From Alphaproteobacteria bacterium (GTDB lineage: Bacteria > Pseudomonadota > Alphaproteobacteria > Rs-D84): a stretch of 64,000 nt of DNA. Below are positions 24,700 to 34,294 of this stretch, in pieces. Under the pieces are notes generated by a model. The model saw only the letters and a program-made list of their open reading frames with translations, did no database searches and was not told where the DNA came from. The stretch lies in the NCBI GenBank assembly GCA_017511715.1, contig JAFWJF010000007.1, positions 70,421-134,420 on the forward strand. The letters are read 5' to 3'. Made by a program: the position numbers and the translations under genes. Numbering within the stretch: the stretch's first letter is position 1; each line of letters opens with the position of its first letter.

Positions 24700-26439
24700 C
24701 TACATGCTTTCTTTCAATGTGCAACCTAATGTTTCAAGTCCATTGCCAATCACATTACGCAGTGCCATTACCATTAACATATGGTTGTCTGTTGTCGCTT
24801 TATCGTTTTCATTTATCAATTTGACCCCACTGTGTGATGACCAAAGTGAATGAAATGTCGCTGCAACTTCTTCCATATATTTAGTCAGCAAATTTGGCGC
24901 TTTGTTTTTACCCGCACTTTCCACCACAGACGGATAATCACCCAACAACTTTATCAAATTGCGTTCCACGTCTGACGCAGATGCAAAATCATATCTTTGT
25001 GTTGCTAATTTTTCCAAACTGCCTGGGAACAATGAATCGTATTTCTTTAACACCGAACATGCACGCGCATAGGCATATTGCATGTAATAAACAGGGTTGT
25101 CTTTGGACTGTTCCTTTGCCTTTTGCAAATCAAAAGTCATTTGGGTATCTGCGCTTTTAATAATCATGAACAAACGCAAAACATCTGCATCAATTTCATC
25201 CAAAACATCTTCTATCATGACAAAATTGCCCGCGCGTTTTGACATTTTGAACGGTTTGCCGTCTTTTTCAAGGTTCACAATCTGACATAAAACAACATCT
25301 AAATCAGCCTTATTATTAGTCACCGCCCCCAATGCTGATTTTATACGCTTTACATAACCACCATGGTCTGCGCCCCAAACATTAACCTGTTTCACAAAAC
25401 CACGATTAAATTTATTCAAATGATATGCGATATCAGACGCAAAATATGTCGTTTCACCGTTTGAACGTGCAATCACACGATCCGAATCGTCCCCAAATTG
25501 AGTCGCCTTGAACAACAACTGTTCTGTTGGAACCCAATCTTCATCAGATTCACCCAATGGCTTTGGCAAAGTCCCTTTGTACAAAAGCCCCTTTGATTCC
25601 ATAAATTCCAAAGTTTTTGCAACCTGACCAGATTCCACCAATTCGCGTTCAGATGTGAACACATCAAATTCTATGCCAATTTTACGTAAACTTGCACGTA
25701 TCAAGTCCATCATCGCAGCAGATGCAACTTTCTTGAAATATGGAACATATTCGCTTTCCGGCGCAGACAGCCATTTATCGCCATCTTCATCTTTTATCTT
25801 TTGCGCCACAGGTATCAGATAATCACCAGGATATGCGCCCTCTGGCAAAGATTCACCATCGTGCATGCCAAATAATTCTTGATACCGCCAAAATACCGAA
25901 TGCGCCAAAACATCAACCTGATGCCCATAATCATTGATATAATATTCTTTGGTGACATCAAAACCGTTCTTTTTCAACAAACGCGCCAAAACATCACCCA
26001 ATATCGCACCACGCGCGTGTCCGATGTGAACAGGCCCGGTTGGATTGGCCGATAAAAATTCTACATTGATTTTTTCGCCATGCCCTAAATCTGAATTACC
26101 GTATTCTGATGGATTGGACAATATAGATTCCACCAAACTTTGCCACATCGCATCCGAAACATTCATGTTTATAAAGCCCGGTCCCGCAACAGATACTTCC
26201 GTAATTTCAGGAATATCTTTGATATAAGGCAACAATAAATCTGCAACTTCGCGCGGGTTCTTTCTTAATTCGCGCGACAAAACCATCGCAACATTGGTCG
26301 AAAAATCACCAAAATCACGGTTCTTTGGAACTTCCACAACAATATTGTTCCACTTTTCAGAATTTACAAAATCATGTAATTCTGGGATAGATTGCAATTT
26401 TTCCCGTATCTTGCCGGAAATCAATTTGTATATGTTCAT
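24700..26439 (-). CDS. argS: Arginyl-tRNA synthetase
   Basis: Charges tRNA-Arg. 579 residues, as in E. coli (577). Class I signatures: the HIGH-type motif in SANPTGPVHIGHARGAILGD (about 120-140) and the KMSK motif in FKMSKRAGNFV. N-terminal Arg-S add-on domain and C-terminal anticodon-binding DALR domain are present. The start at 26439 (MNIYKLISGK) matches the usual ArgS N-terminus; upstream in-frame ATGs lack ribosome sites. Separated from the APE locus by 66 bp on the same strand. Confidence 0.97.
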   Translation of the reverse strand: MNIYKLISGKIREKLQSIPELHDFVNSEKWNNIVVEVPKNRDFGDFSTNVAMVLSRELRKNPREVADLLLPYIKDIPEITEVSVAGPGFINMNVSDAMWQSLVESILSNPSEYGNSDLGHGEKINVEFLSANPTGPVHIGHARGAILGDVLARLLKKNGFDVTKEYYINDYGHQVDVLAHSVFWRYQELFGMHDGESLPEGAYPGDYLIPVAQKIKDEDGDKWLSAPESEYVPYFKKVASAAMMDLIRASLRKIGIEFDVFTSERELVESGQVAKTLEFMESKGLLYKGTLPKPLGESDEDWVPTEQLLFKATQFGDDSDRVIARSNGETTYFASDIAYHLNKFNRGFVKQVNVWGADHGGYVKRIKSALGAVTNNKADLDVVLCQIVNLEKDGKPFKMSKRAGNFVMIEDVLDEIDADVLRLFMIIKSADTQMTFDLQKAKEQSKDNPVYYMQYAYARACSVLKKYDSLFPGSLEKLATQRYDFASASDVERNLIKLLGDYPSVVESAGKNKAPNLLTKYMEEVAATFHSLWSSHSGVKLINENDKATTDNHMLMVMALRNVIGNGLETLGCTLKESM

Positions 26440-26505
26440 TTCTTGCCCCATTTTTTGTACAAAATGCATGATAATAGTATTATGCGGTTTTTCAAGATTT
26501 TTTTG

Positions 26506-27729
26506 TTAATTTTTCTTGAATATCAGCGAAGTATTTATCCCACCAAATGCAAAATTGTTGTTCATCACAAAATCAGCACTAAAACTGCGCCCCTGTTTCG
26601 TTATATAGTCCAATGCACCACACTTGTCATCAACAGTGTTCAAATTCAACGTCGGTGCAAACCAATTATTATTCATCATTTGAATCGACCATATCGATTC
26701 CAATGCACCACATGCACCCAAAGTATGTCCAACATAACTTTTCAAGCTGCTGACCGGAACAGTGTCGCCAAAAACCCGATTTGTTGCGACAGATTCTGCG
26801 ATATCACCGAATGTCGTTCCCGTACCATGCAAACATATATAGCCTATATCTTTTGGGTTCAGATTTGCAGATTCCAACGACAATTCTAAACAACGTGCTA
26901 TCGTATCAGGGTTTGGTTGTGTAATATGCGTACCATCTGTATTTGTGCCGAAACCAACGATTTCTGCATAAATCTTGGCACCACGCGCGATTGCGTGTTC
27001 TCGTTCTTCCAATATCAGTGTTCCGGCACCACATCCGATAACAAGCCCATCGCGATTTACATCAAATGGCGAAGGCGTTTTTTCAGGCGTATCGTTTTTT
27101 GTGCTGGTCGCGTACAGAGTATCAAATACAGCAACCTGGGTTGGGTCTAGTTCTTCGGCACCACCCGCAATCATTATGTCTTGTGCGCCAGACTTTATAT
27201 TTTCATACGCAAACCCAACCGACAAACTGCCCGAAGTGCATGCCGTTCCGCTGGGAATCAAACGCCCAGTTGTCTTGAAATATAACGATATATTAACCGC
27301 TGCGGTTTGTGGCATTATTTTTATATAAGACGAAGATGTGACATTACCAATTTCATTTGTTTTAACCATGGAAAAGAAATCTGCCACAGGACCCGCCGAC
27401 CCAAACGAAGAACCATATGCGACACCTGTGCGTCCACTGGTTAATTCTGGCGAATCTAAAAGCCCCGCATCTTTTAACGCGTTTTCTGCAGAATATACCG
27501 CCATCACAGATACTGGTCCCATGGTGCGCAACACTTTGCGCGTAAAATGTTCCGGCGCGGTAAAATCTGCCGGCGCAGCTAAATGTGAATTTAACCCGCG
27601 TATTGCCGCTAAATTATCCATTTTACACACTGCATTTTTATATACGTGCAAACGATTAAATGCGCCCCCCAGGTCATTACCCAGCGCACTAACCAAGCCC
27701 ATACCAGTAACAACAACCCTTCTTGTCAT
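26506..27729 (-). CDS. apeR: Aryl polyene ketosynthase (ApeR-like)
   Basis: Beta-ketoacyl-ACP synthase extending the polyene chain. 407 residues with a full thiolase-fold active site: Cys164 in GTACTSGS, His301 in LHGTGTTFGD, His335 in VGHTLGACG. Last of four minus-strand genes in the order O-P-Q-R, the order of known APE clusters; its ATG lies one base after the apeQ stop. Domain type alone would also allow FabF-like fatty acid synthesis; the neighbourhood decides. Confidence 0.8.
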   Translation of the reverse strand: MTRRVVVTGMGLVSALGNDLGGAFNRLHVYKNAVCKMDNLAAIRGLNSHLAAPADFTAPEHFTRKVLRTMGPVSVMAVYSAENALKDAGLLDSPELTSGRTGVAYGSSFGSAGPVADFFSMVKTNEIGNVTSSSYIKIMPQTAAVNISLYFKTTGRLIPSGTACTSGSLSVGFAYENIKSGAQDIMIAGGAEELDPTQVAVFDTLYATSTKNDTPEKTPSPFDVNRDGLVIGCGAGTLILEEREHAIARGAKIYAEIVGFGTNTDGTHITQPNPDTIARCLELSLESANLNPKDIGYICLHGTGTTFGDIAESVATNRVFGDTVPVSSLKSYVGHTLGACGALESIWSIQMMNNNWFAPTLNLNTVDDKCGALDYITKQGRSFSADFVMNNNFAFGGINTSLIFKKN

Positions 27730-27730
27730 A

Positions 27731-28456
27731 TTAAATCAAGCCCCCATTTACAGATATAACCTGGCGCGTTATATAACCCGCATCATCAGATAACAAATAG
27801 GCAACCAAACTTGCCACTTCATCTGGCGTTCCGGCACGTCGCATCGGTATTGCTTGTTCAACAACATCTTTTGGCAAGTCTGCTGTCATATCTGTTTCTA
27901 TGATACCAGGTGCAATACAATTTACTGTTATATTGCGCCGCGCCAATTCAATCGCCAAAGATTTACACGCACCGATAATTCCTGCCTTGGAAGCAGCATA
28001 ATTTGTTTGCCCACGATTTCCCATAATACCAGACACAGAAGACAATGCTATTATACGCCCCCCCTTGCGCGCAGATATCATGGGCATAACAGTCGGATGT
28101 AAAACATTATACAAACCGTCCAGATTTGTATGCACCACCTTATCCCATACATCGCCTTCTATTGCTGGAAATGGAGCATCCTTGTTTATTCCGGCATTAC
28201 AAATAACACCCCAATATGCCCCATGTTCTGTGATATCTGTGTTTATAACATCTTTTGTCTGTTCGCGATTTGCAATATCAAAACACAAAAGCCTTGCCTT
28301 TACTCCAAAAGATTTTACATCTTTAAGAGTTTCATTTGCTGCATCAACATTAGAATTATAATGCAACACCAAATCATAACCTGCACGTGCAAGATATATA
28401 GCAATAGACCGGCCAATACCACGACTTGCGCCTGTGATAAGTATTGTTTTATTCAT
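27731..28456 (-). CDS. apeQ: Ketoreductase of aryl polyene synthesis (ApeQ, FabG family)
   Basis: Short-chain dehydrogenase that reduces the beta-keto group on the ACP-bound chain with NAD(P)H. 241 residues. NADP-binding TGASRGIGRS (9-17), NAG motif (CNAG), catalytic Ser140, Tyr153, Lys157 (YAASK), and the C-terminal GYITRQVISVNGG typical of FabG. GGAGACTAAAA ribosome site, start overlapping the end of apeP. Confidence 0.83.
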   Translation of the reverse strand: MNKTILITGASRGIGRSIAIYLARAGYDLVLHYNSNVDAANETLKDVKSFGVKARLLCFDIANREQTKDVINTDITEHGAYWGVICNAGINKDAPFPAIEGDVWDKVVHTNLDGLYNVLHPTVMPMISARKGGRIIALSSVSGIMGNRGQTNYAASKAGIIGACKSLAIELARRNITVNCIAPGIIETDMTADLPKDVVEQAIPMRRAGTPDEVASLVAYLLSDDAGYITRQVISVNGGLI

Positions 28457-28919
28457 TTTTAGTCTCCATAAATTGTTTTATGTCATCTGGTCGAAATGCG
28501 TTTAATGCACCTGTTGCAATGACATTGTTGTCTTCATCTACAATATTACAATCAAACGATGCGATGTTTTGATCGCAAAACATAGATTTAACATGTATAA
28601 AATATGAGTGGCCTGCTAAATACACAGGTTTTAACACAGATATTTTTCGTGAACCCAACACAAACCCTACCGCCGGCGTAGCACTTGGATTCTTATGCAA
28701 ATCACTAAGCCCAACACAACATGCAATACTCTGTGCCATAAATTCCAAAGATGCCCACGAAGGAATTCCGCCTAAGTTTTTATCAAACAACAAATCTGTA
28801 TCTTTTACATCAACACGCGTGACCAAAGTTTGATTTTCATAATCAAATTCTTCCACGTCTGATAAAAAAATCATAGGGGCCTTTTGTGGTATAAGTTTTG
28901 TTAAATCGTACTTGCTCAT
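28449..28919 (-). CDS. apeP: Dehydratase of aryl polyene synthesis (ApeP, hotdog fold)
   Basis: 3-hydroxyacyl-ACP dehydratase-like protein of the COG4706 type, 156 residues. Typical segments: LIPQKAPMIFLSDVEEFD at the N-terminus and IPSWASLEFMAQSIACCVGL (central helix), then GFVLGSRKISVLKPVYLAG. The FabZ-type HF-x-x-x-P motif is absent, as usual for ApeP, which is thought to act with ApeI. ATG 28919 is chosen (overlapping the apeO stop region); a TTG at 28931 is possible. Confidence 0.75.
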   Translation of the reverse strand: MSKYDLTKLIPQKAPMIFLSDVEEFDYENQTLVTRVDVKDTDLLFDKNLGGIPSWASLEFMAQSIACCVGLSDLHKNPSATPAVGFVLGSRKISVLKPVYLAGHSYFIHVKSMFCDQNIASFDCNIVDEDNNVIATGALNAFRPDDIKQFMETKNE

Positions 28920-28920
28920 T

Positions 28921-30057
28921 TTACCGTCCAATTATTACGCTTGCGTTACTGCCCCCAAAAGCAAAGGCGTTACATAACACATTATTGATGTTTTTTTTGT
29001 TTTGCGTGGTTGCAAGTTTTATCTTTGCACAATCTGTTGCATATTCACCATCAAAAATATGTGGTATAACAAATTGATGTTTTATCATTAACCAAGACAA
29101 TGCCACACTAACCGCCCCGGCCGCGCCAAGAGTGTGCCCTGTCAGCGGTTTAGTTGATGCACACAAAACATTATCCCCGAAAACAGAATTTATTGCTAAC
29201 GATTCCATCGCATCATTGGCCACAGTCCCTGTTCCATGCATGTTTATAAAATCAATTGCATCTGACGCAAGACCTGCATTTGTTAATGCGGAATTCATGG
29301 AAGCGATAGCCCCACTACCTGTTGGATCGGGACTGGTTAAATGGTATGCGTCTGAACTTTCGCCAACACCCAGTAATTTTATACCCTCTTCGCCACGCAC
29401 CATTATAAAAAGGGCTGCCGCTTCACCCAAATTGATACCATCTCGATTTCGGGACATAGGGTTTGTATGTTTATAACTAAGTGCCGACAAAGCATTAAAA
29501 CCATTCAAAGCAAAATCACACCGCGCATCAACCCCACCAACCAAAACCGCATCACAAATATCTTGTTCTATTAAATCTTTGGCATCTTGAAAAACTTTCG
29601 CACTGGACGAACAAGCCGTTGATACAGTATATGCAGGACCTGCAAAACCAGTTTTTTCACGTAAAAAAGCAGTCGGTGAATATAATTCTATTTCAGACAA
29701 AGAAAACTCTTGCGGTAGCGTTCCTGTTTCTAGTGCAATGTTCAAATGCTTTTGGGCTTCGTGTATTCCGGTATTGCTTGCCCCGATAATAATTCCAAGT
29801 CTATTTAATGGATAGTCTGATTTCAATTTTAATATGGGGTCTTCAATTTGCTTTAATGCTGCAAGTAATAAATCATAACATCTTATCTTTTGAGTTGTTT
29901 CAATATTAACAGACCCAAATGGCACCCGCACGTCAGCAACTTCTGGTTTAACACGAAACATACCTGATGTATCACCGCGTTTTGCGTTTGCAACGATTTC
30001 ATCGTGCGTTATTCCTAACGCACACACAAAACCCAAATCTTGCAATACTACCGTCAT
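28921..30057 (-). CDS. apeO: Aryl polyene ketosynthase (ApeO-like)
   Basis: Second canonical ketosynthase of the locus; in known systems ApeO pairs with the chain-length factor ApeC. 378 residues with Cys149 (STACSSSAK), His274 (NMHGTGTVAND) and His308 (GHTLGAAGAV). First gene of the leftward operon. The promoter region is shared with the rightward operon. Confidence 0.8.
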   Translation of the reverse strand: MTVVLQDLGFVCALGITHDEIVANAKRGDTSGMFRVKPEVADVRVPFGSVNIETTQKIRCYDLLLAALKQIEDPILKLKSDYPLNRLGIIIGASNTGIHEAQKHLNIALETGTLPQEFSLSEIELYSPTAFLREKTGFAGPAYTVSTACSSSAKVFQDAKDLIEQDICDAVLVGGVDARCDFALNGFNALSALSYKHTNPMSRNRDGINLGEAAALFIMVRGEEGIKLLGVGESSDAYHLTSPDPTGSGAIASMNSALTNAGLASDAIDFINMHGTGTVANDAMESLAINSVFGDNVLCASTKPLTGHTLGAAGAVSVALSWLMIKHQFVIPHIFDGEYATDCAKIKLATTQNKKNINNVLCNAFAFGGSNASVIIGR

Positions 30058-30071
30058 CTATATAAACCCAC

Positions 30072-30131
30072 TTGCAAATTATGATTTTTTTCATATAATG
30101 CCAGTATTCTATAAAAAAAAGCATTTTTCAA
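30072..30131. promoter_or_regulatory. Overlapping divergent promoters of the aryl polyene operons
   Basis: Plus strand: TTGCAA (30072-30077), 16 bp, TATAAT (30094-30099). Minus strand: TTGAAA (30131-30126), 17 bp, AATACT (30108-30103). The two promoters overlap, so one polymerase probably excludes the other, or a single regulator could control both arms. Confidence 0.6.
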
Positions 30132-30133
30132 GC

Positions 30134-30766
30134 ATGAACAATAAAATATATATTGATGATTTTATTATTTGGCAAGAATCGACAGATGAAAAATTACCAG
30201 ATTTTTCGTTTATTCCACCAATGGTACGACGTCGCATGTCCAACATAGAAAAAATTGCGGTGGGGCTGGCTGGAAAAATTGCCCCAGAAAACCCGAATTA
30301 CACAACTGTATTTGCATCGAAATTTGGCGAATGGGGGCAAACGATTCAGTTGATTAAACAATTTTTTGATGAAAAAGAAATGTCGCCTGCGGGCTTTAGT
30401 AATTCTGTACACAACGCAGCCGCAGGCCTGTTTTCTTTGCTTACAAAAAACACTAACAGCTACACTTCTATCGCAGCCGGGGATAACACATTGGAAATGG
30501 CGATATTAAAAGCATTAACAGAAAAACAAGATGTCATGGTTGTTTTTGCTGGCGAACACAGTCCTGATATATATTCGCCTGTGTTGGACGGGGAACAGCA
30601 TGCCTTTGGCATGGCTTTTCTGATTAAACACAGCGGTAAACGCGCAATTAAAATTACCCACGGCACAGATAGCGCGGACACACTGACATTTAAAACAATG
30701 GCAGATTTTCTGGAAGGGCGCACAAACACTATAACAACAAAGAATTGGGCAATGCAAAATGATTAA
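30134..30766 (+). CDS. apeC: Ketosynthase chain-length factor (ApeC-like)
   Basis: 210 residues of the beta-ketoacyl synthase-like family (N-terminal half fold only). Features: FIPPMVRRRMSNIEKIAVGLA, FASKFGEWGQT and PAGFSNSVHNAAAGLFSL, where the usual catalytic cysteine is absent. In known APE systems ApeC forms a heterodimer with ApeO. The start 30134 follows the predicted transcription start; the upstream ATG at 30098 lies inside the -10 box. Confidence 0.8.
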   Translation: MNNKIYIDDFIIWQESTDEKLPDFSFIPPMVRRRMSNIEKIAVGLAGKIAPENPNYTTVFASKFGEWGQTIQLIKQFFDEKEMSPAGFSNSVHNAAAGLFSLLTKNTNSYTSIAAGDNTLEMAILKALTEKQDVMVVFAGEHSPDIYSPVLDGEQHAFGMAFLIKHSGKRAIKITHGTDSADTLTFKTMADFLEGRTNTITTKNWAMQND

Positions 30767-31499
30767 AATAATACGTTCATTTTTGTGTGCTTTTTGTTTT
30801 TGTGTTTTTGGTTTGGGTGGTTTGTTGATAGGTTCTGTAATTTTTCCGATTATTTTACTGATATACAAACCTGAAAAACAGCAAAAAATATTTGTGAACA
30901 CAATTCATTTGTCGTGGCGATTTTTTACTTGGTTAATGTGTTTTTTACACTTGATAAAAATAAACTGCCCGGAAAGCAAACGATTGAAATCTTTGCGTGG
31001 AACCATCGTGATTGCCAATCATCCATCTTTGATTGATGTCGTTATTTTGGTGTCCAAAATCCCAAATTCTGTATGCGTTGTCAAAGGAAGCCTGTTCAAG
31101 AATCTGTTTATACGTAAAGTTATCGGAAGAACCTATTTATCTAACACAATGGAACCAGATGAATTTATCGCGTGCGGTTCTGATGTTTTATCAAAAGGAT
31201 ACAACATTGTTATTTTTCCCGAAGGAACCAGAACAATACCAGATAAAAAGATTCATTTACATCGGGGGTTTGCCTATTTACAGACAGCAACCGGCGCAAA
31301 CATTTTACCGATAAAAATTACTAACACCCCCAAAATACTTGGAAAGAACCAAAAATGGTGGGATGTCGGTGCATCGGTATCTGTTTACGATATTATTATT
31401 AAGCCATCCATTTCTTATGATACAAAAAGCCCATTACAAAAACGTGCTGCCGCCATTGATATTACAAACAAAGCCAAAAACTTGTTGTTTCAGGCATAA
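30759..31499 (+). CDS. apeD: Lysophospholipid acyltransferase family protein (ApeD-like)
   Basis: 246 residues, PlsC-like. N-terminal membrane helix (10-35), then the acyltransferase boxes: NHPSLID (H-x4-D) and FPEGTRT. Probably transfers an acyl or polyene chain onto a lipid acceptor at the inner membrane. Overlaps apeC by 8 bp. Confidence 0.8.
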   Translation: MIKIIRSFLCAFCFCVFGLGGLLIGSVIFPIILLIYKPEKQQKIFVNTIHLSWRFFTWLMCFLHLIKINCPESKRLKSLRGTIVIANHPSLIDVVILVSKIPNSVCVVKGSLFKNLFIRKVIGRTYLSNTMEPDEFIACGSDVLSKGYNIVIFPEGTRTIPDKKIHLHRGFAYLQTATGANILPIKITNTPKILGKNQKWWDVGASVSVYDIIIKPSISYDTKSPLQKRAAAIDITNKAKNLLFQA

Positions 31500-31554
31500 A
31501 TTCCTTGAATTTTGATTTGTATATTGCTAGCATTGATCGCATAAAGGAAACACT

Positions 31555-31830
31555 ATGAAACGAGATTTATTAGAACGCGAAATTAAGGAACTGATTGTAT
31601 CTGCACTAGATTTAGAAGACATAAGCGCAGATGACATTGATACAAATGCGCCATTGTTTGGAACAGGACTTGGGCTTGATTCAATTGATGCACTGGAATT
31701 AGGCATGGCATTAAAGAAAAAGTATCAGGTAAATTTCAAATCCGATAAAGAGGCTAATAAAGAATACTTTAAGTCCGTTGCCCATTTGGCAGCATATATA
31801 GCAGAATCAAAAAACATCACATTGGAGTAA
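31555..31830 (+). CDS. apeE: Acyl carrier protein 1 (ApeE-like)
   Basis: 91-residue ACP. The phosphopantetheine site is Ser43 in GLGLDSIDALELG. ATG preceded by AAAGGA. It carries the growing aryl polyene chain or starter; two ACPs in tandem are typical of APE loci. Confidence 0.87.
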   Translation: MKRDLLEREIKELIVSALDLEDISADDIDTNAPLFGTGLGLDSIDALELGMALKKKYQVNFKSDKEANKEYFKSVAHLAAYIAESKNITLE

Positions 31831-31836
31831 ATTAAC

Positions 31837-32091
31837 ATGTATACAAAAGACGAGATTTTTAATCATATAAAAAACATATTGGTTAAAGAATTTGATGCGG
31901 ATGCTGACAAAATAACCCCTGAAACCCTTTTGGTTGAAGATTTAGATTTAGATTCAATTGATGCGGTAGATTTGGTTGTCCGTCTGCAAAAAATTATTGG
32001 TTGCAAAGTAGAGCCTGATGATTTCAAACAAATTCGCACTTTACAAGATATGGTTGATGCTATTGAAAAAATCGTTAATAAAGCTAATTAA
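31837..32091 (+). CDS. apeF: Acyl carrier protein 2 (ApeF-like)
   Basis: 84-residue ACP with attachment site Ser40 in LDLDSIDAVDLV. Six bp after the first ACP, closely coupled; overlaps the next gene in another frame. Confidence 0.87.
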   Translation: MYTKDEIFNHIKNILVKEFDADADKITPETLLVEDLDLDSIDAVDLVVRLQKIIGCKVEPDDFKQIRTLQDMVDAIEKIVNKAN

Positions 32092-32614
32092 GATTATTGC
32101 CTTTGGGGTCACGATTTTTTACCCGTTTATTGTGTTTTTGATATTAAAAAAACACATGCCTGTTCGTTTTTTGGCTTTATTTTTATTAACAATCGCTGGC
32201 ATGACATTTATACGCAATAAAAACATTTGGATATTTGCATGTTTATTACTGCTTGGCACCGGACTGATTATCTTTAACGACAATATTTTTCTGAAATTAT
32301 ATCCCGTTTTAATGAATATCAATGTCGGTTTAATGTTTGCGTTATCTTTGCGGGGCACCCCTTTAATTGAAAAATTTGCAAAAAGAATGGGGCAGAATCT
32401 GAACACGAAACAAAAAGAATATGCCAAAAGCGCAACTTGTGCATGGGCTGTATTTATGCTTTGTTTGACAATTGTTTCTTTCATAACAATATTCTTATCT
32501 GATGAAGCATGGGTTCTATTTAACGGTTTGATTTCCTATATTTTGATTGCTATCATGATGGGTACAGAATTTATAATTCGTAAAAGGTTTGTGAATGTTC
32601 ACAGAAATAAATAA
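32057..32614 (+). CDS. apeG: APE-locus membrane protein (ApeG-like)
   Basis: 185 residues with four to five hydrophobic segments (for example IIAFGVTIFYPFIVFLIL, WIFACLLLLGTGLIIF, WAVFMLCLTIVSFITIFL). Matches the COG4648-type membrane protein found in APE clusters between the ACPs and the ligase; role unknown. Starts inside the end of the second ACP gene (ATG 32057, TTG 32063 also possible) and overlaps the ligase gene, so it is translationally coupled on both sides. Confidence 0.65.
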   Translation: MLLKKSLIKLIKIIAFGVTIFYPFIVFLILKKHMPVRFLALFLLTIAGMTFIRNKNIWIFACLLLLGTGLIIFNDNIFLKLYPVLMNINVGLMFALSLRGTPLIEKFAKRMGQNLNTKQKEYAKSATCAWAVFMLCLTIVSFITIFLSDEAWVLFNGLISYILIAIMMGTEFIIRKRFVNVHRNK

Positions 32615-34292
32615 ATTCTTTATCAGTAATATTGCCCCAACACATACTGTTTTTTATCGTGGCGATAAAAAAGTGTCTTTTGCTGAATTTTCTGATGATG
32701 TTGCGCGCATGGCAAATGTATTCAATCGCATAAAATCAGATACTGTGATTTTATATATTCCTGAAAACATATATTTATTTCATGTGATGTTTATGGCATT
32801 GATGCAGGCAAAAAAAGATGTTATTTTACCGGCCATATTAACGGAACAAAGCATTGATGCTCTGCGCACCGAAACGGATACAATTGTATCAGACCAAATG
32901 ATTAATTTTGCTGGTTTTACATCTGTAGATATTAATCAAGATTTTGGAAGCGACTGGAATTTTTGTGATATGGATGACCGATTGATATATTTCTTTACTT
33001 CGGGCAGCACCGGCACACCAAAGAAAATATGCAAAACATTTCACAACCTGTCCGCAGAAGTTGCCATGCACAATAAAATGCAATACAACGCTTTCAATAT
33101 GTCGCCTGTAACGATTGCTTCCATTGCACCATATCATATGTACGGGTTATTGTGGCGTTTTTTGATTCCTATGGCTGGCGGAATTGCGATTGATACAAAC
33201 ATGATTTTTACCCCGGAAGAATTACAGGATGCACAACAAAAATTTGACGCGGTTTTATTCGCAACAACACCGTCTTTCCTGGACGGAATAGTAAAATATC
33301 AAGGTCAATATAAATTTCCAGATAATTGTGTTGGTATATTTTCATCTGGCAGTTTACTTAATTTGCAAACTTCTGAAAAAACACGCAAAATCTTTGGTGT
33401 ATCACCCTTTGAGGTTTTTGGCAGCACAGAAACCGGAGGCGTTGCTTTCCGTCAACAAGAAAACGGACCTCTTTGGACTGTCTTTGATGGTGTAAAAATA
33501 AATTCAGATGAAAATAATTGTATAATTGCAGATTCAGAATTTTGCTGTGTTCGCCCATTTCAAATGTCAGATGTAATAGAATCACAAAACGAACACCAGT
33601 TTGTGTTAAAAGGTCGCGCCGACAGAATTGTAAAAATAGCCGAAGAACGAATTTCTTTGCCTGAATACGAAGATAGATTATGTTCACATAAATTTGTTGA
33701 ACACGCTTATGTGACAACAGTTAATCAAAACGGACGAGTTGTTATAGGTTGCGTTTTGACCCTAACAGACGAAGGTAAAAATTTCATAACATCACATGGG
33801 CGGCATGAATTTATAACAAATATAAAAAATTTATTGTCAGCATATTTCCCGAATGTCGCACTGCCACGAAAAATTAGAATTGTTAATAAAATACCTATGA
33901 ATACCCAAGGTAAAATATTAAAATTAGAGATTAATGAAATCTTGCGTTCCATTGTGGCAGAACCAATCGCAAAAAAATTGACGACAACAGATTCTTTCTT
34001 GACCGCAGAACTTATGTTTTTAGGTGATTCTGCCTATTTCAAGGGGCATTTCGAAGATTGTCCTGTTTTGCCTGGGGTAATACAATTACATTTTGTTATT
34101 AAATTTATCCAGACCTTTTTTCATAAAAAAATCGAAGTTTATGATGTTATAAAACTGAAATTTACCAGTTTAATTTTACCAGATACTTTGGTACATTTTC
34201 AGTTGAACAAATTAAGTGATAACGAATTTAGTTTCTGTTATGAAAAAGGTGATGTAAAATATTCTGCCGGAAAAATTGTTATAAAGGAATAA
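32595..34292 (+). CDS. apeH: Fused acyl-ACP ligase and dehydratase (ApeH-ApeI)
   Basis: 565 residues with two parts. Residues 1-450: AMP-forming ligase with the phosphate loop FTSGSTGTPKK (134-144), FEVFGSTETGG and the LKGRADRIVK hinge; expected to load the aromatic starter acid onto an ACP. Residues 455-565: a hotdog dehydratase with GHFEDCPVLPGV (from 484, catalytic His485), as in FabA/FabZ. In described APE loci these are separate genes (apeH, apeI). Start ATG overlaps apeG by 20 bp. Confidence 0.82.
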   Translation: MFTEINKFFISNIAPTHTVFYRGDKKVSFAEFSDDVARMANVFNRIKSDTVILYIPENIYLFHVMFMALMQAKKDVILPAILTEQSIDALRTETDTIVSDQMINFAGFTSVDINQDFGSDWNFCDMDDRLIYFFTSGSTGTPKKICKTFHNLSAEVAMHNKMQYNAFNMSPVTIASIAPYHMYGLLWRFLIPMAGGIAIDTNMIFTPEELQDAQQKFDAVLFATTPSFLDGIVKYQGQYKFPDNCVGIFSSGSLLNLQTSEKTRKIFGVSPFEVFGSTETGGVAFRQQENGPLWTVFDGVKINSDENNCIIADSEFCCVRPFQMSDVIESQNEHQFVLKGRADRIVKIAEERISLPEYEDRLCSHKFVEHAYVTTVNQNGRVVIGCVLTLTDEGKNFITSHGRHEFITNIKNLLSAYFPNVALPRKIRIVNKIPMNTQGKILKLEINEILRSIVAEPIAKKLTTTDSFLTAELMFLGDSAYFKGHFEDCPVLPGVIQLHFVIKFIQTFFHKKIEVYDVIKLKFTSLILPDTLVHFQLNKLSDNEFSFCYEKGDVKYSAGKIVIKE

Positions 34293-34294
34293 AA

